NCBI RefSeq assembly: GCF_000237925.1
Contig: NC_031497.1
Span: 12,570,512 to 12,634,511, forward strand
DNA from: Schistosoma mansoni
Lineage: Eukaryota > Platyhelminthes > Trematoda > Strigeidida > Schistosomatidae
Reading direction: 5' to 3'
DNA length: 64,000 nucleotides
Part shown: one piece after another, positions 1 to 38,329 of the stretch
How the letters are laid out: the number at the start of each line of letters is the position of its first letter
Numbering within the stretch: position 1 is the first letter of the stretch
Position numbers and translations under genes: made by a program
Notes under the pieces: model-generated
Told to the model about the DNA's origin: nothing
The model's database searches: none
Seen by the model: the letters and a program-made list of their open reading frames with translations, nothing else

Positions 1-1
1 A

Positions 2-460
2 TGATAATACCACCATTTAGAGAGCAGCGAATCATCGATCGGACCAATGACACACGAAACCTGTACGAGCAGTCTAGAGTATTTGTCAGTCCTGCTTTTT
101 GCCTAGCCCAGCCAGTTAAGTCCAGAACACCAATCTCAGCCTCTAAAGTATGAATCATTTATTCCAAGTATGCTGGGTTTATATACCAAACAGACTACAT
201 CGTATTTTAAGATAGAAAATAACAAGATTCTGCCATATGTGGCTGTGAATAAGGGAGATAGTAAATGATAAACAGGGCATAATTCAAGAGTGGTAAATCA
301 TATAAAAATAGTCTATAGGTCAAAATAAAGCCCATAATAAGGGGGACACGAAAATGAATAGTTTAGTTATTTAACAATTATACGATGAAAATATACGCAT
401 AGTATTGGTCCAAAAATGGATCCCAAACTTACCATTCACTATTGTTATCGGGACATAACA
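2..460 (+). mobile_element. Solo LTR-like fossil
   Basis: This stretch begins TGATAATACC and ends GGACATAACA, so it has TG...CA termini. It aligns by eye with the LTR-like unit at 54,805-55,310: the distance from the first TG to a shared TGTACG is 60 bases in both, and both carry a related block around AGAACACCAATCTCAGC followed by TATGAATCATTTA. The two have diverged clearly, so this is an old insertion. No internal coding region is attached, hence a solo LTR. The left target-site repeat would lie outside the window. Family (gypsy-like or Pao-like) was not determined. Confidence 0.55.
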
Positions 461-710
461 CTCTTGTAGTTCGAACCACAGAGCAAGCAATGCTCGTGTT
501 TGGGATAGGGCTCAAGGTAAGGATGACAAATTGACTGATAAGGTGGTTATCGAATCCTCATCAACTGAGGTGGTTGAGATATGTGCTATATATGGCCAAC
601 CACTGTCCACCTACATGGGCTATGTTAACTGGTGTATGAGTAGACTAAAAGAATGCTAAGGGCGGCCAAATCAAATCATATCATCGGTGGATGAAGTTAT
701 TAAGGATTGT
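461..710 (+). mobile_element. Decayed LINE 3'-region fragment
   Basis: This degenerate copy of the C-terminal part of the local RTE-like LINE follows the LTR directly. It matches 17,110-17,320, with a recognisable GGTAAGGATGACAAATTGAC block, then TCATCAACTGAGGTGGTTG, then GGCGGCCAAATCAAATCATATC. It is heavily mutated and has no open frame. Confidence 0.6.
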
Positions 711-1290
711 ATTTAGTCATGCTGGTGAAACTCTCGGAACAAGACGAGGGTATCATTTACTCTCAATCCGGAAGGCCGAATCATTAGGGAGGGCACTTGA
801 GGAGACAGTTCAACTGACCTTCAGTTACCCACTATCTCCAAGCAACCTGATGTAAGTCTTCCAACTCTTAGTGGTTGAAAAGGCTATAAGTAATCTAAAG
901 CGAGGGAGAGCAGCAGAGCCTAATGAACTAACCCCTGAGATTTCTAAGAATAGTGGTCCAGTTTTAACAGTCGGATTAACTGAAATTTTAGCTAGAATCT
1001 GGGAAGTGAACTTAATTCCATTTGACTGGTCTTGAGCTCTGATCTCAGTTTATAAGAAAGGACAAAGTCCTCTTGTAACAATCACAGAGGGATCAGTTCA
1101 AGTAGTATTGTGTCTAAAACATTAGCCTCAATAATACTTCGACGTCTAACTAGAGCTCGTAAAGAGCGAACCCGAGAAAACCAGGCTGGACCGAATATTT
1201 ATTTGTTCTATTTTATTTATTTGGACACAAATATTGGTGCACACCGAATATTCACCCTTAAGCAGACTATGGAACATAAACATACTACCG
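711..1290 (+). mobile_element. Decayed LINE reverse-transcriptase fragment
   Basis: Translation gives broken blocks of the reverse transcriptase N-terminal region, such as KAISNLKRGRAAEPNELTPE and LTEILARIWEVNLIPFDWS. They correspond to KAITNLKRGRAAGPDGLAPE and LTNILAKIWETDVIPYDWS in the better copy at 13.74-17.66 kb. Several stops interrupt it. Around 1,200-1,245 a short foreign piece resembling an inverted TTTATTTA...ATATTGGTGCA tail interrupts the IFTLKQTMEH block. Confidence 0.7.
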
Positions 1291-1521
1291 AGTAAGCAAT
1301 GTCTGTGTTATAGATAGGGTACTAGGTAAGGATGACAAATTAACTGATGAGGTAGTTATTGAATCTTCATCAACTGAGGTGGTTAGGACACGTGTTATAT
1401 TGCCAAACCAAAACATGTCACTGGTGGATGAAGTCATTGAGGACTGAACTGAGCCATGTTAATAGATGTAGACTTGCTTGTTGAGATCGGGGTGATTATA
1501 TAATATTGGATAAAACCATTA

Positions 1522-1559
<38 letters not shown>

Positions 1560-1842
1560 CAGTGGTTAGATACTTCGATCGAAATGACTCGAAATCGTTT
1601 CGAGCAGAGCAGGTGCATCCATTGTTTGTCTTGCCTCGAATTCTGGGCTTCTGAATTTCCCATAACTGTTTTCTTCTGTTTTTCTCTCACTAATTTATGT
1701 TTTCTTTTGGAGTGGTATATTCAACATGTAATCACCACTGATCCTGTTGCTACCTCTCCTATTCTATGATTTGGCTTGACAATCTATTTTATCTGTGTAA
1801 TAATGAGATATGGTAACTTGAACCGATGTACATACTTACCAG
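1291..1842 (+). mobile_element. LINE 3' end with (AAT)n tract
   Basis: The 3' terminal part of a diverged LINE subfamily. A close relative lies at 55,545-56,075, and both carry an AAT microsatellite at the same internal position (1,522-1,558 here), so the microsatellite is part of the repeat. The expected 3' end (a CCAGGTCCTACG block in the other copy) is interrupted at about 1,843 by a different short repeat. Confidence 0.7.
1522..1558 (+). repeat. (AAT)n microsatellite
   Basis: About twelve AAT/TAA units inside the LINE 3' end. The copy at 55,743-55,770 is shorter. Confidence 0.95.
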
Positions 1843-2055
1843 GTTTTCCTTACGTCGCTCCACTGCCTTGTGTTTCAGACCTTTAGGTCAAAGGCTTGAG
1901 GAGTGTCCCCCTCAAGAATACCACCTGCTTCGGTTTGGGCACCTGGGCAGTATCCCAGCCCTCACATGGATCGAATGGTTTCTGTGGCTCATATCTGTTT
2001 GGCGCTTCCTTGTACCAATGCTTATGTGTTTAAACATATAAATAAATAAATTTAG
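1843..2055 (+). mobile_element. Short repeat (SINE-like) sharing the LINE tail
   Basis: A roughly 210 bp unit inserted in the preceding LINE. Its 3' part, TTGTACCAATGCTTATGTGT followed by TTAAACATATAAATAAATAA, closely matches the 3' tails of the LINE copies at 24.36 and 33.32 kb. Its 5' part, with TTTGGGCACCTGGGCAGTAT, is absent from those LINEs but recurs on the minus strand at 19,365-19,500. It ends about 40 bases before the GID8 start codon. It could be a SINE parasitising the LINE tail or the 3' end of another LINE. Confidence 0.55.
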
Positions 2056-2095
2056 GCATAACTTTTTCCTGTTATTAACTTTATTGTTAAGACCT

Positions 2096-4499
2096 ATGTC
2101 TACTCCACATACAGAAGTGAACTCTGGACAAACTGAATTAGCCCCTATTAGTACAGTCGGGACTGATATGTCAAGTAATACATTGTCGATTGGTGTCCCT
2201 CTTCACACTCTTGGTCCCATTGAAGGGCAAGATGGACTTAGTTTGACTAGACAAGAAATAAATCGACTCATCTTGGAGTATTTAGTTGTCGAAGGCTACA
2301 AAGATGTCGCTGAAAAATTCAGTCGTGAAACGGGAATTGTAGAGCCTTTAAATGAGTTGCAAGTTGCAGGTGCAAGTTTAAATGATCGCATGTGGATTCG
2401 TGAAGCAGTTTTGTTACGAAAAATCGAAGACGTTATTGATACAGTGAATCGACTATGGCCTGAACTCTTTGATAAAAACCCTTTTATCTACTTTCAGGTA
2501 AGATACACTACTTATCTTATGTCAAATCTTTGAATATAATATTTGACACTTGTTATCTATGTAAAGTCCCACTACTATTCATACAAGTTCATAATTGATG
2601 GATCATCCAGTTGTTATATTACATTAATCACTAGCTGGAACTGTAGAAACTTCCCAGTGTTTCTTGCTTTTTAGTGGTGCGCCAGCTGAGGTCAGTCTGT
2701 GATGAATAGCATCTACAAGCTAAAGAAATCCAAAATTCCATAAAAAGTAGTGAACGGGTAAATATACCTCATCTCAAAGTAACAACTGAACAAGGTCGAT
2801 ACTTTTAATATAAAAAATAACCAGAGAAGTAGAAAATTATTGAAATAAAAGGAAACCAAATAAAGGCTGAGACTCAGTAATGCTGTTGAGATCGGTTTCT
2901 CTAATCATCTTTATACATATGTCAGTCCAAGCTATGACCAAACAGCTGAAAAGTGAAGAGGTTGAAATATCAGTAAAAGTGAATAAGTTCAAAGGAATAA
3001 AATTTCTTCAATAATAATACTGTAAAAATATCAGAAAAGATTCAAGATAAGCTCGTTTGTACCTCTACCTATAATCATGATCTATGTCACCTAAAGCATA
3101 CAATTATTATTCACTAGGATTTCGCTTACTATAAGTACATTTCTCTCCAGGACAAGTAGATAATTAATTTCATAAGCTCATATCATGTCTTTCTCTGATC
3201 ACCCTTGAGGACTTGTAAGCTTACTCCAGAATAGCGCGTAAATGACTGAGAATACATGACACGTTCAATCATCTCAGTTGATCAAAGTGCCAGAAAGTTC
3301 TAGGTACAAATCTTTTTGTTTGGACTACTGTCAACAATCATGTGAAGGTACTATAATCATCCTGTGTTCTTACAATTCCGAAATCGTACTAGATGGAATG
3401 TAATGCAGAACTAAACTGTTACTAAACTTCAAGAAAAATCTTCGTCACAATAAAAACTATTTTCGCGTGCTTTAATTTATATAATTCATCATTATTTTAA
3501 TATAACTAGACTCTTAAAACCAATTACATTTATTCGTACGTTGTTTTGAGAGACTATAACAGGTCAGTGTAGCTATTGGCAGTAACCGAGTTCAAATCTC
3601 GAATGTAATGAATGTCTGTCAGATTACTGATTGTCATGATGATTAATCAAATGGCCACTGTCAATAACAAATAATTTCTTACAGTTCAATTATGAGGCAA
3701 GAACAAATGTTGTAGACTGAAGCATATTCATTTTATTTTGTGTCTTCCAAATTTTCACAATTACACACCAACTTAATAGGTAAGATGTAAATTATTAGTG
3801 ATAAGTTACATATCTACATCACGAAACAGTAGTGTCATGTTCTATATCTTGAGTGAATTCTATCCATTATCGCATTATACGAGGGGTGCAATATATTGTC
3901 AATTACTTACAAAATATCCTTAACACTTCACTTCCACATAATCTTTAATTTATATGACAGGGAAAATTAAGGAAAGCTAACTTATTTCTAAAGTTTAGAC
4001 CGTAGATTAACTAAATTTCCACTCTTAATCTCTAAATAATATCTACAACATTTTTTTTGATTAGCTTCGACAGCTGCAAATGCTAGAACTTATTCGGAAC
4101 AAACGTTTAGAAGAAGCCCTTATATTTGCCCAGTCGTATTTAGCGGATCCAGTAGCCAAACGGCTATCAGAACATCCTCAATTATTAAATGAAATGCAGA
4201 ATACTATGGCACTATTAGCTTTTGACAATCCTGCTGAAAGTATTTACGGCAAGCTGCTTAGTCCTCAACACGCTGAAGTGGTTGCAGGAGCACTAAATCG
4301 AGCTATACTTCGACATATCGAATCATCAGGAGATGAAATCGATACTTCAGAAGAGGGTAAAGGCTCTGTGACTGCAAACTCTATGGGTTATTCCGGTGTT
4401 TCATCCACTGTACCACGATTGACAAAAATGATGGCACTGTTACTACATTTCCGTGATTTATCACAGCTTGAACTTCCACCCGAATTAGCCTCACTATAG
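2096..4499 (+). CDS. GID8: GID8/TWA1 homologue, CTLH-complex subunit (2 exons)
   Basis: Exons 2,096-2,497 and 4,065-4,499 join in phase 0 (CAG|gtaaga ... gattag|CTTCGA) to give 278 residues. GID8 is a scaffold subunit of the GID/CTLH E3 ubiquitin ligase. A LisH-type motif reads INRLILEYLVVEGYKDVAEK (about residues 57-76). The CTLH region follows, with IREAVLLRKIEDVIDTVN, WPELFDKNPFIYFQ and, across the splice, LRQLQMLELIRNKRLEEAL. The CRA-like part holds MALLAFDNPAESIYGKLLSP. The protein is longer than typical animal GID8 (about 230 residues) because of an extended N-terminus and a serine/threonine/glycine-rich insert before LTKMMALLLHF. The start is the first in-frame Met after a TTGTTAAG sequence that could be a splice or trans-splice acceptor. 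A 5' non-coding exon may exist upstream. Confidence 0.93.
2498..4064 (+). other. GID8 intron
   Basis: A 1.57 kb AT-rich intron with canonical GT-AG borders. Around 2,630-2,720 there is a decayed fragment resembling the 3' part of the local SINEs (TTTTTAGTGGTGCGCCAGCT, GGTCAGTCTGTGATG), and near 3,590 a GAGTTCAAATCTCG block that may be a relic tRNA-like B box. Nothing else is recognised. Confidence 0.75.
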
Positions 4500-4518
4500 A
4501 TTAGTTGTTGAAAAGTGG

Positions 4519-4524
4519 AATAAA
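4519..4524 (+). terminator. Likely polyadenylation signal of GID8
   Basis: AATAAA lies 20 bases after the stop codon. A second AATAAA occurs near 4,788. The short distance to the stop makes the first plausible, but I cannot tell which is used. Confidence 0.45.
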
Positions 4525-4529
4525 CTCGT

Positions 4530-7370
4530 TATTATTCTCATCTTTTATGTTTCATAACTTCAACTGATTATTTTTCGTTAAAGGCAGCATGATGGTTGAT
4601 TTCATGACATTTTGACTAATATACATGTACAAATTATATAACAAGCAAGATTGTGTATTAATAATATTAGCCAAAAATTTCAGGTAGTTGGCCCATTTTG
4701 GGAGACTTGTTTTACACTTATGTGACTTTTTAATCAGTATACAGCATTAAAGAGTTTAGTTAATTCTTATACCCTTGTTTCCTTCAGAAATAAATTGTTT
4801 GAAATATGTCTCACTTACTGCTACAGTTCTAAATAAACGGGATTTGTGGATTTCTAAACATAGCAACGGAACGTTATGGACATAAGCATATTTGTAGTGA
4901 CCTCAATCATAAGATAAAATAATATGGTAATGGTATGCCTAAAATTTTGATTACCGAGTTTTGGAAAGAATACAGCGCGAAATCTGAAAACAAATCACTA
5001 TTATAATGCTGTCTATAACAAACAAGGGTTTTCTAAATGATAGTATATCAGTACCAATCTACCAATACAAATATGAAAAAAACAAAGTTGCAGAAGATAT
5101 CGATATATCTGCACTAATAACTGGATCGTTACAGACAATTGTATTAGTGAATGTTAATGTACATTATAAATCAATGACTTATATGTTACAATCTGTTTCT
5201 TCAATCCGAATTTCTCACAATGCTACTTGAAAATATGTTGAGTTAACTTATTCACTTCATAACTAAGTCTGACATTGCGGCCATATCGAATCCACATACA
5301 AGTTAATTACAGGAAGTGTACACTTATTCGGTTTTCTATTAAATGTATCGTATAAATTGTTCAAGAGATATCTTTGCTATCACTAACTGATGTGTGTACA
5401 GCAGTGTGAGCGCACTTATGAAACACTTGTCCACGAAGATAGGTTGCTCGCTTTGAATCATATTTATCTAGGTCACCGAACCATCAATACTGAGCATTAG
5501 TATACATAGCTAGTTTGAAATTATAAAGCAGTTGCATTACGTATGTTCATTTCTCTGAAATAATAATTTAATCCTTCCAGCCCTACCACTGAACTAACAA
5601 TATTATTACACTTGTATGATGTTACTGTTAAAACAACTAATCTACCAGGGATCAATTGTATATCAGTCACACTTCAAAATATATTTATCATTAACAAGTG
5701 TGAATTTATCTCTTGAATAATAGTATCACGTTTACCAAGATATGAAACTAGCTAATATATCTAAATATTTAAACCAAAGACAATCTAAAATCGCATTGGT
5801 ATTTATCTACTGAACTATTATAGTTCATTTAGACTTTTATCATACTAGAAACAAATACATAGGAAATTTATATTGACTTTTCAGTATCCTAGTTATTATT
5901 ATTTTGTGTGACTGGAAATATAATGACTATCAACTTTAAATAACCCATCAGATATTAACAACCTGATCGACTATGGATACCTACCTACGTATATCTTACA
6001 AGTCTATTAATAATCCTGGTAAGTTGACAATGTCAAGAATGGTGCATGAAATTCTTAAACTTCGTAAAATAAGTGCACGCTGCACTAGTAAAGTAATTTC
6101 TACAAATGATAAGCCAACTTAAGCTTTATTTCAGAGAGGAATGAGATGAAAACGAAATGCAGGAACGTGTAAACGGCATTACACTACGAACATAACCAGC
6201 ATTGCATTTTGTTTTGTAAATATGTTAACTAGATATATTTCTGATTATTTCGGGCAGCTAGAAGCATCATCACTGACGTTTACAGGCGAATTAACTTATC
6301 TATGGGATTGTTTTCCAGAGAGAAGGAAGTAAAACTAAGATGGTGTAGTGCCATATTTCGCTAATCGAAACCTTGATAACCGTTATAATACAAATCTCAA
6401 CGGTGCATGAAATCAGAAGGCAAAGAGAAGCGGCAACTACAGTTTATTATAAAATAACAGGCCAGAAAGCTACAAGCACATGAGTAAATATGAGCGAGCG
6501 CAAGCAATCACATAGTCAAATTGTTTAAGGACGCAGCAAGATAAAGCTAATAATAGGATTTGCGTGCATATATATATTGGGAGGAGGATGAGTCATCGAA
6601 TGATATTTAAGCAATTAACGTTTTGGCTAGAGTGTCATGTACTCATAACATTACAAAGAGATATGCAAGTTGTTACTATCCGAATGACAATGTCTGTTGA
6701 TTAAGTTAATAAAAAGGACTAACCATATCGAAAATGGTTGTAGGATAGTTGCTATAACGGGATAAGAATCTGAGTAATCACCATCTTACAGACACTACAC
6801 ACTGATATGATGGCACATTAACTAGTGTAGCACATTGGTGTTTTGTCAAAACAAAGAATGTGAGTTTAAAAGTGAACCAATATTGCAATCATAAGGACCT
6901 TTGATAGGCTTGAGTTTGTTACATTCACATTCACAAAATAATTAGTTGTCTTAAGTAATATTTCGACCCACGTTTGCCAGACATATATTTTTTAAAGAAA
7001 AAAGGAAAGACGAATATTTTAAAATTATTTATTTTGATACATCAAAATGCATAAAAACAATAAGTAACTTTATAAATAACCGGTAAAAATGTCTAATTAA
7101 TCTCGCTTCACAGAAAGTTTCATGAGTTTTGGTTGAAATGTGTTTGTGTTGAACGTGCTTGTTGGAGCTTTTCTATAACAAATGAAAAAAAAGATATTGT
7201 GGAATTAACTGACATACCTACAATTTTCATTAATGTGTACGAAAATTAATTTATGGATTAAATATACATATCTAAAAGCTTATTTTGTAGTGTTGTGTAA
7301 TCGGTATGATAGATGTTTTATTCAAACAAAACAATTACTACTCAGGGAACACCTAGAAATCTTTTAATTT
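4530..7370. other. Intergenic DNA, nothing recognised
   Basis: AT-rich sequence between the convergent GID8 and BLM genes. Short open frames such as 5,006-5,230 have no recognisable domain and no splice context. Confidence 0.6.
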
Positions 7371-7379
7371 CAGGAGCAA

Positions 7380-7630
7380 ATTCCCAGACTTCTAGTGAGA
7401 GACAGTGGCTAATGGAGAGGCGATTGCTCATCAATAAGACATGATTACGTAATATCAAGTTAGACAACTACTGGATATCGGTTTGGTAATCTAAACGTTT
7501 AGCGCTTGCTAAGGGACTTAAAGGTACTGGGTGCGCAACGTTGAGGAGTCCCATACTAGGAAGCAAAAGCTAGCCAGTATTTTCCGGTTTTAGTGGTTCA
7601 TTAACTAAAATCAGTCCGTGATGCCAAGTA
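7380..7630 (+). mobile_element. Decayed SINE with hammerhead-like relic
   Basis: Blocks here match the SINE at 63.6-63.8 kb: CTAAACGTTTAGCGCTTGCT (decayed tRNA-like head), GTACTGGGTGCGCAACGTTG, then AGGAGTCCCATACTAGGA, then a CCAGTATTTTCCGG tail. The hammerhead core is damaged: the expected GAAAC after stem II is replaced. Family assignment is by block similarity only. Confidence 0.5.
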
Positions 7631-8162
7631 CACAATAATAGTTATTACATACTAAAACACAGACCAGTACGATATTGTAAGCAAACAAAGAGACTGATGT
7701 ACTTCCTGGAATTAGCAATAAGAGGAAAAATGCTATTAACCAGCAACACTAAGTAGCAAGTTGATTCAAAAACCTGCGACTAAAGGATTACAAAGGACAG
7801 GTTGAACAAAGACTTTCTTATTACAATAATTGAAGCTTGTGCTTTTGATTACGGACAAAATCTAGGAAACTTAAAACCATACGAAACGCTCCTTCATATA
7901 TAGCAGCTCTTAAAATAATATCAGTTTCCAATGATAATTGTATTATACGTCAATAAATAGTAAGTCCAGAGAATGTGTGATGGTCATATTATGACTAAAA
8001 TATAAAGGAGTAAAATAACTAGTTTGTCAAGCTTTACGTTAAATCACTAGAATATTAATAGCAACATGAAATGATGAATGAAATTAGGTCGATTCGCATA
8101 AATACAGCCTTTCTGAATAGTGGTGGCTAGATAGGACGCAAAAATTAGTAACAATCGAGTTA

Positions 8163-8168
8163 TTTATT
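8163..8168 (-). terminator. Likely polyadenylation signal of BLM
   Basis: AATAAA on the minus strand, about 70 bases beyond the BLM stop codon. Confidence 0.5.
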
Positions 8169-8237
8169 TCTTCACAATGAATATAAAGAATTTAAGATAA
8201 ACAACAATAGTTAAGCCATTAACTGAGAATAAAGTTT

Positions 8238-35093
<26,856 letters not shown>

Positions 35094-35259
35094 CTTTAAA
35101 GATTTAATAATCAGAAAATGTAATCCATACTGAGCTCGAAATGCGTGGAGTGGTCGCTTTTGGAGTGCTCTTGAGAGGCTTAAAAGTGAACCTAGAAATA
35201 TCAGTTCAAAACTTCTTGCATTACTTTCGCTGCCCGTCACCCATTTCCAAGGCTACTCA

Positions 35260-36500
35260 GAGTCCCTTTAACAGTATTTTATTCGAGACTCGTAAAATAG
35301 GTAAGATGGAGGAATACTGGGTACTTCTGAAAAGGATCTCAAGAACCATATAAGATGATAGAGACCGCGTGAACCTATAAATTTGAACTTTATCAAATAG
35401 ACCAAGGGCTCGAAAAACAAAACATACCCCATTGCTAAAATATAACACAGATTGCAGGATAACAGCATGTTACGAGATATAGCATTAGCTACCAAATGAT
35501 CTTTCCAGATACATAAAACCTGCAAAGTAGAAAACAAAAAACGATGGTTAAAAAACCCCGTGAGAGCCACTTATGATTGAGTTGCAGCCTAAATATTACT
35601 TCCTACTTAAGTGATAAATACTAGACTAGAACTTCTGCTGAACATAAGTGAGGCTTGTGACAATATGAACAGACATTCTGTGGGGTATAGTTCAGTGTCC
35701 TCTGGTCAGACTACGATAAATTAATCAAACTTGATAGTAATAAGGCCTCCTCTAAGTTATAAAGCTATGGCAAGGAAGATAAGTAGAGTAAACTAGAAAT
35801 ACAAAATCTAGATACTTTTAAAAACCTGTTTTTCGGGATTTAATCAACAAACACAGAATGTTTTTTATTAAAACTTTAAAGCGTTTGATTGCAATGTAAA
35901 TGAAAAAGACTTACGTAGCAAATGTGACGACTAAGCTGGATTTCATAAGACGCGCTGATATAGAGGCATCAAGAATTCCGCCTAACATTTTAACTAAGGG
36001 ACCATTTCGAAAAATGTGGGTACCTTGGATGACAAAGGAGCCGTATGCCCAATAAATTTTCGGATAGTAATAAGTAACTGTTGAAACGAACATCGTTGAC
36101 TTTAGTCCTTGCTTACGAATGAAAAAGACGTATATCTTTTGTAAACGGTACAAAGGTACCTTAAACACGGTATTTTATGGTTTCATATCATATATCGTGA
36201 TGTTTTCTCCACAAAGTCAGACTTTTTTCGCGGTATCACTCTAGAATAAGTGGTCAGACGAGAGTCATGTGTTGTCATATCTGTCGTACTACTCTAAAGG
36301 AAATTTAAAGACGGACACTGAGGCCCGAATCCCTTTACCTAGTCACTTGGGTTATGACAGAGCCAGATGAATTTCGTATGATTTATTTGGAAGGGTACGT
36401 CCAGTTCTTTGTCAGATAATTACAGAGCTAATCAATTATAAACCCACTGGATGTCCAGGATACGACTTGAAAGACTTTGCGATTAAGGTTGTAGCTGTAA
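35260..36500. other. Region upstream of BLM, nothing recognised
   Basis: The missing 5' end and promoter of BLM should lie here or just beyond. Open frames at 35,268-35,570 and 35,911-36,168 on the minus strand have no recognisable domain, so none is called. Confidence 0.5.
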
Positions 36501-36504
36501 ATAA

Positions 36505-36680
36505 ATCCCCAACATCAATAGCTCTGTGAGTGTTCGACATTGGATGCTGACCACATTAGTTTCAATGGACTAATTTAGCTGAAGGCGCTCGATCATGCAT
36601 CCGCACCGGATCACGTTTCGGAACGGCGTGCGCAACATCTCCTGCGATCAATAGCCAGATTAAATCAGTCACTGCTCGAT
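36505..36680 (+). repeat. Unclassified interspersed repeat, copy 1
   Basis: Blocks GTGTTCGACATTGGATGCTG, ACCACATTAG, GATCATGCATCCGCACC and GATCACGTTTCG recur in diverged form on the opposite strand at 38,160-38,315. The family was not recognised. Confidence 0.6.
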
Positions 36681-36684
36681 GTAT

Positions 36685-37170
36685 TGATAACCCATCAAAT
36701 ATATCTTCCAACCTCCTCGCTTCTGACTTGAAACTTGAAACCGTACGCCGTTCTGGGTAGCAGTTCCGATACTCCTCTCATTTGCGAAGGAATAGTTAGT
36801 CAGATGTATAGATAAAGTTAACGACTGTTAGTGGAGCTACTGTCTTTAAATATATGAAAGCAAATTTATAAATATATTCTTTGAATGAAAGAGAACCTAT
36901 ACTAATCATCAGAGCCTTTACGATCAACAGCGTCTTGACACATGATACAAACCTCCTAACCGAACAACACCTGGGCTCGTGGAAGCATTTAAGAGATACA
37001 AGTTTTCCGAGATTATAAAGCCGTCGAGTAATAGTCTTGATCGAATGTGATACTTCAGACGCACACTGAGTTTTGGAACAACATGTGGGAGGTAGAAAAC
37101 CCAGGTTTGGTATGTGTACGTCACTCGTTTGGTTGGGTCTTAAGAGGACAAATAGACTAGTACGTCAAGT
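36685..37170. other. Intergenic DNA, nothing recognised
   Basis: No gene or repeat recognised on either strand. Confidence 0.5.
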
Positions 37171-37173
37171 CAA

Positions 37174-37408
37174 ATGACAACATCATTTCAAACCCACTAT
37201 ATGTTACACGATCTGGAAAGATTATATAATTATTATTACGAGTATTTAAACGAGCTGCTTGAAAGACATTCTGTCAAAGACAGGCAGGCTTTTCAAAGAG
37301 ATAGTGGTACTATTGCCTTGGTAGATGGCAGTTGCACTGCTGAGTTGAAAATAGACCCAGAATTATCTGCTAATAGTGAAATTGACCTCCAACTACATTT
37401 AGTACAGA
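37174..37408 (+). CDS. Possible orphan coding exon, unknown
   Basis: An ATG-initiated open frame ends at a good donor (GTACAGAA|gtaagt). It begins MTTSFQTHYMLHDLERLYNY with a tyrosine-rich helical start, then ELLERHSVKDRQAFQ and TAELKIDPELSANSEIDLQL. Composition looks coding rather than random, but no domain was recognised and no partner exon was found. Its phase (2) does not join directly to the first VWA3 exon at 46,313. It could be the first exon of that gene with undetected exons between, a separate gene, or chance. Confidence 0.3.
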
Positions 37409-37419
37409 AGTAAGTTCAG

Positions 37420-38150
37420 GTGCAACTGAGATTTCTTCAGGGGGTTAAGCTAAAATAGATGTAATTTCGTCGTCTGGGTGTGAGTCTCATACAGACTGTG
37501 ATGGAAAGAATACGCTGAAAATCCTCTGAAGTGGTTATTGAACGATTTGTTATTTCTTCTTAATTTTCTCCTGTCATGTATTTTAACTTCTACTGAAGTC
37601 TCTTGTAATCACGCTCTATGTCCCTCAGTCTTCTTTGTTTGGGCTTCTATTACTTGAATTATTTGAAAATTAACCTCTCTTACCTAATTTTGCTATTGCG
37701 TGTTGCCGGACCATTCACAACGGTTTTGTTGTCGATTAAGAACAAGGTTATGGTGTGGCTTGGCTCATAATTGTTGACCTTTGTTTTCTGGGAAAGGTTA
37801 ACCGGATCTTTGCAGATAGATATTTGGTCTAGCTTGTTGAGAATACACTTATGAATTGTCAGTTACTTAATGCTTATTTATTAACCGTTTTATTTTCTGT
37901 TAAGCATTTTATTTTGTGCTAGGGAAACATTTGACTGAATAACAGCGGCCGTACTGTTAGGATTATTTTGTACTTTTTATGTTATTTGTTTGCTTTCTCA
38001 AATTATACTGGTTGAGGATACGACCGGTATTCTAATTTGGCAATTAGCGACCAGTAGCACCTTCTATATTCGAAACCTTCCCGACCAAAGGAAATCAGAA
38101 GTCAGACGAGAAGAGGTAGGAAAGATATATTCGATACGTTACCAATAAAT
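37420..38150. other. Intergenic DNA, nothing recognised
   Basis: AT-rich sequence between the possible orphan exon and an unclassified repeat. It may include more of that repeat. Confidence 0.5.
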
Positions 38151-38159
38151 CGAGAGGCG

Positions 38160-38315
38160 TTTGTTCTTAGCTAGCTATTGAAACGTAGGAGCTGTGTCCC
38201 ACGCTGAATCGAAACGTGATATGGTACGGATGCATGACCGAAAGCCTTCAGTTAAACAAGTCCACTTAAACAACGTGGTCAGCATCCAATATCGAACACT
38301 TAATGAGCTATTGAT
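38160..38315 (-). repeat. Unclassified interspersed repeat, copy 2
   Basis: Minus-strand relative of 36,505-36,680: GTGTTCGATATTGGATGCTG, GACCACGTTG, GGTCATGCATCCGTACC, ATCACGTTTCG. The preceding DNA to about 38,000 may belong to the same element. Confidence 0.6.
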
Positions 38316-38329
38316 TTTGGGGAATTATT

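Noticed and set aside
35094-35240. Extension of the BLM first exon upstream to 35,240
   Set aside because: The frame is open but has no Met, and its composition (FELIFLGSLLSLS) does not look like the disordered N-terminus that follows.
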